Below are positions 5,552-6,951 of a DNA stretch of 6,951 bases, one piece after another. The DNA is from an uncultured Clostridia bacterium (GTDB lineage: Bacteria > Bacillota_A > Clostridia > Oscillospirales > Oscillospiraceae). How positions within the stretch are numbered: position 1 is the first letter of the stretch; each line of letters starts with the position of its first letter. Position numbers and translations under genes: made by a program. The notes beneath the pieces are model-generated. The model saw only the letters and a program-made list of their open reading frames with translations, was not told where the DNA came from and made no database searches. The stretch spans positions 1 through 6,951 of the forward strand of contig CAMGMW010000065.1 of assembly GCA_946059285.1 (NCBI GenBank), read 5' to 3'.

Positions 5552-5561
5552 TTGCCTGCTC
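5519..5561. repeat. Perfect 13-bp inverted repeat at the element end, holding two convergent stop codons
   Basis: GAGCAGGCAATCA (5519-5531) is exactly inverted as TGATTGCCTGCTC (5549-5561) around a 17-base loop. The recombinase stop (TGA, 5529-5531 on the minus strand) and the stop of the truncated ATPase frame (TGA, 5549-5551 on the plus strand) are the matching inner triplets of the two arms. Both proteins therefore read Glu-Gln-Ala-Ile through the repeat. It can form a stable hairpin but has no clear U-run on either side, so it is either a weak terminator or a recombinase/accessory-protein site at the element end. Confidence 0.8.
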
Positions 5562-6951
5562 GCCGGTTGCTATGTTCTTTTCCCCAATCTCGATTTTTTC
5601 GATCACCATAACGAACAAATCCCTGGGGATTGGCTCCATCTTCATCAATGCTTCTATGTGTTCCGCCATCGCGTCGCTGCTTTCGCTTGCCTCCGCCAGA
5701 CAGCCAAGTTCTTTGTGAATCTCTGTCTGACGGCGGAGCATGGTCTCCTGATCCCTCAGGAACTCCTTGTTTAAAGTGTCAAACTGCTCTTCCGATATGA
5801 GACCCGAGATCCTGTCCAGATACAGCGCTTTCAGTGCTGCGGAGCGCCTATTGATTTGCACTTCCAGGGACTGCAATTCCTGTTGCAGCTGCGCTGTTCT
5901 GCTGCTTTGCTGCTTCTTGACTTCAAACCGTCGGAGGCTGCCCAGCTCATAATATTGTGCGACAAGCGCTCGCAATCGCTTTGTCACTAGTTCAAGCAGC
6001 AGATCGAACCGAATGGAATGTCTGGTGCAGAGGCCCCTCCCCTTTCCTGCGACAGACAAGCGGCAGCGCAGATACGTCCGCTGGTTGCCCTTGTAGCTGT
6101 TGGCAGTCTTGCTCATGGTGCTGCCGCAGTCGGCACACTTGACCAGACCGGACAGCACATGGTATTCTCCCATTCCGTCTGTTTTCATATGCGGTCGCAG
6201 CATCGTCTGCACCCGCTGAAAGGTTTCCGCGTCGATGATGGCTTCGTGGGTGCCCGGCACCTTAAACCACCGTTCCTCCGGTACATCCACCATCTGCTTG
6301 GATTTGTAGCTGACCTTTTTTCTGCGCCCCTGCACCATCACACCGGTATACATTTCATTGTGCAGAATACGTGAAACTGTCAGCTTGTTCCATAGACCGT
6401 TTTCGTTGACCGCGCTGCCCCTGCCGCTTCCATTGATATAGCTCATGCCGAGTTTCTGTTTATGCTTTGTGGGATTGTCATAGCCATGCTCATTGAGAAG
6501 TCCGGCGATGTGCTGGATGCCAATGCCGGACACATACCATGCATAAATCTGCCGCACCACCGCCGCCGCTTCTTCGTCAATGACCAGCTTGTGCTTGTCC
6601 CCGGGGTCTTTTTGATAGCCATAGATCGGAAAACCTCCGATGTACTGTCCCTGCCGCCGCTTGTCGTCGAATACCATGCGGATGTTTTCGGACAGGTCCT
6701 CCAAATACCACTCGTTGATGAGTCCGTTGATTTGGCGGGCTTTTTTATTGCCCCTGATATCCGTATCCACGTTGTCTGCCACCGCCACAAAGCGGATGCC
6801 CCAGAGCGGAAATTTTCCGTGAATGTACTTTTCCACCAGCTCCATGTCTCTGGTAAAACGGGACTGGGTTTTGCAGAGAATGATTTGGAAGCGCTTTGCT
6901 TCGGCATCTTTCAGCATGCGATTGAAATCCGGTCTTTGCGCATCGGCTCCG
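5529..6951 (-). CDS. Large serine recombinase, N-terminus cut by window edge
   Basis: Site-specific DNA recombinase that integrates and excises the element, acting through a serine-DNA covalent intermediate. The frame is open to the right edge; 473 residues are visible. The N-terminal ~60-70 residues, including the catalytic serine, are missing. Visible in order: remainder of the resolvase domain with the conserved ILCKTQSRFTRD (24-35), where the Arg residues help catalysis; the recombinase domain, from about 105 (GGFPIYGYQKDP) to 250, with TVSRILHNEMYTGVMVQGRR (191-210); a zinc ribbon with Cys272, Cys275, Cys296 and Cys308; a long coiled coil, about 342-420, that controls integration versus excision in this family; and a C-terminal IEKIEIGEK strand region (450-458). 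It resembles the TnpX/TndX-like clostridial recombinases more than phage phiC31 integrase, a judgement from memory. No frameshift or internal stop is seen, so it is probably functional. The 3' end lies about 30 bases inside the inferred element boundary. Confidence 0.95.
   Translation of the reverse strand, partial: GADAQRPDFNRMLKDAEAKRFQIILCKTQSRFTRDMELVEKYIHGKFPLWGIRFVAVADNVDTDIRGNKKARQINGLINEWYLEDLSENIRMVFDDKRRQGQYIGGFPIYGYQKDPGDKHKLVIDEEAAAVVRQIYAWYVSGIGIQHIAGLLNEHGYDNPTKHKQKLGMSYINGSGRGSAVNENGLWNKLTVSRILHNEMYTGVMVQGRRKKVSYKSKQMVDVPEERWFKVPGTHEAIIDAETFQRVQTMLRPHMKTDGMGEYHVLSGLVKCADCGSTMSKTANSYKGNQRTYLRCRLSVAGKGRGLCTRHSIRFDLLLELVTKRLRALVAQYYELGSLRRFEVKKQQSSRTAQLQQELQSLEVQINRRSAALKALYLDRISGLISEEQFDTLNKEFLRDQETMLRRQTEIHKELGCLAEASESSDAMAEHIEALMKMEPIPRDLFVMVIEKIEIGEKNIATGEQAIRIHWKF

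Larger units (their letters stand above)
5498..6951. mobile_element. End of an integrated serine-recombinase element (partial)
   Basis: Everything right of about 5497 appears foreign to the interrupted ATPase gene. The recombinase stop codon is only about 30 bases from the inferred junction, the usual arrangement for transposons, ICEs and phages that carry a large serine recombinase at one end. The rest of the element, its other end and the missing 3' part of the ATPase gene should lie to the right, outside the window. The element class cannot be told from this portion. The boundary is inferred from loss of protein similarity, so it may be off by a few bases. Confidence 0.7.

Noticed and set aside
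5519..5561. The hairpin as a standard Rho-independent terminator
   Set aside because: The stem is strong, but no run of T follows on either strand (only TTTT a few bases away on the minus strand), so I listed it as an inverted repeat rather than a terminator.
6443..6907. 154-residue minus-strand frame inside the recombinase gene
   Set aside because: A low-complexity Ser/Lys/Thr-rich shadow of the recombinase in another frame.

Overview
The window looks like chromosomal DNA of a Gram-positive, low- to mid-GC Clostridia-type bacterium (Oscillospiraceae/Lachnospiraceae-like). This is an inference from the style of the proteins: a FeoB whose pore motif reads FVPCNGR, an FtsX-type permease with a LolD/MacB-type ATPase, a PRK06851-type ATPase, and a clostridial large serine recombinase. 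Purine-rich ribosome binding sites fit the same picture. No rRNA, tRNA or CRISPR array is visible, and intergenic gaps are short (the longest is about 270 bases).

Layout. (1) Bases 1-2747, minus strand: a compact four-gene unit read in the order marR regulator (2286-2747), TauE/SafE-family membrane exporter (1513-2289), ABC ATPase (787-1491) and FtsX/MacB-type permease (1-782, cut by the window edge). The regulator and exporter overlap as ATGA, and the other gaps are 21 and 4 bases, so it reads as one operon. A well-formed sigma-A-like promoter (TTGCAA, 17 bases, TATACT) lies upstream of marR, surrounded by repeated and palindromic elements that are candidate operators. (2) Bases 2968-5117, minus strand: feoA-feoB, the ferrous iron uptake pair, overlapping by 10 bases and closed by a strong intrinsic terminator at 2968-3008. 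(3) Bases 5118-5224: a short divergent intergenic region with a 13-base palindrome, TGTCAA-G-TTGACA. (4) Bases 5225-5551, plus strand: the first ~91 residues of a PRK06851-type P-loop ATPase, whose family sequence stops abruptly near 5497. (5) Bases ~5498-6951: the end of an integrated mobile element carrying a large serine recombinase on the minus strand, which runs off the right edge. The element's terminal ~30 bases supply a foreign tail and stop codon to the ATPase frame.

How it works together. The left operon is a probable regulated export module in which a MarR repressor controls its own transcription, a TauE/SafE carrier and an ABC efflux or envelope transporter. FeoA and FeoB import Fe(II). 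The main event in the window is the insertion of a serine-recombinase element into the ATPase gene next to feoAB, placing an element boundary within the window. I see no clearly new multi-gene defence or metabolic system. The most useful leads are the element junction with its unusual hairpin, the TauE/SafE gene inside a MarR/ABC operon, and the missing canonical start codon of feoA.
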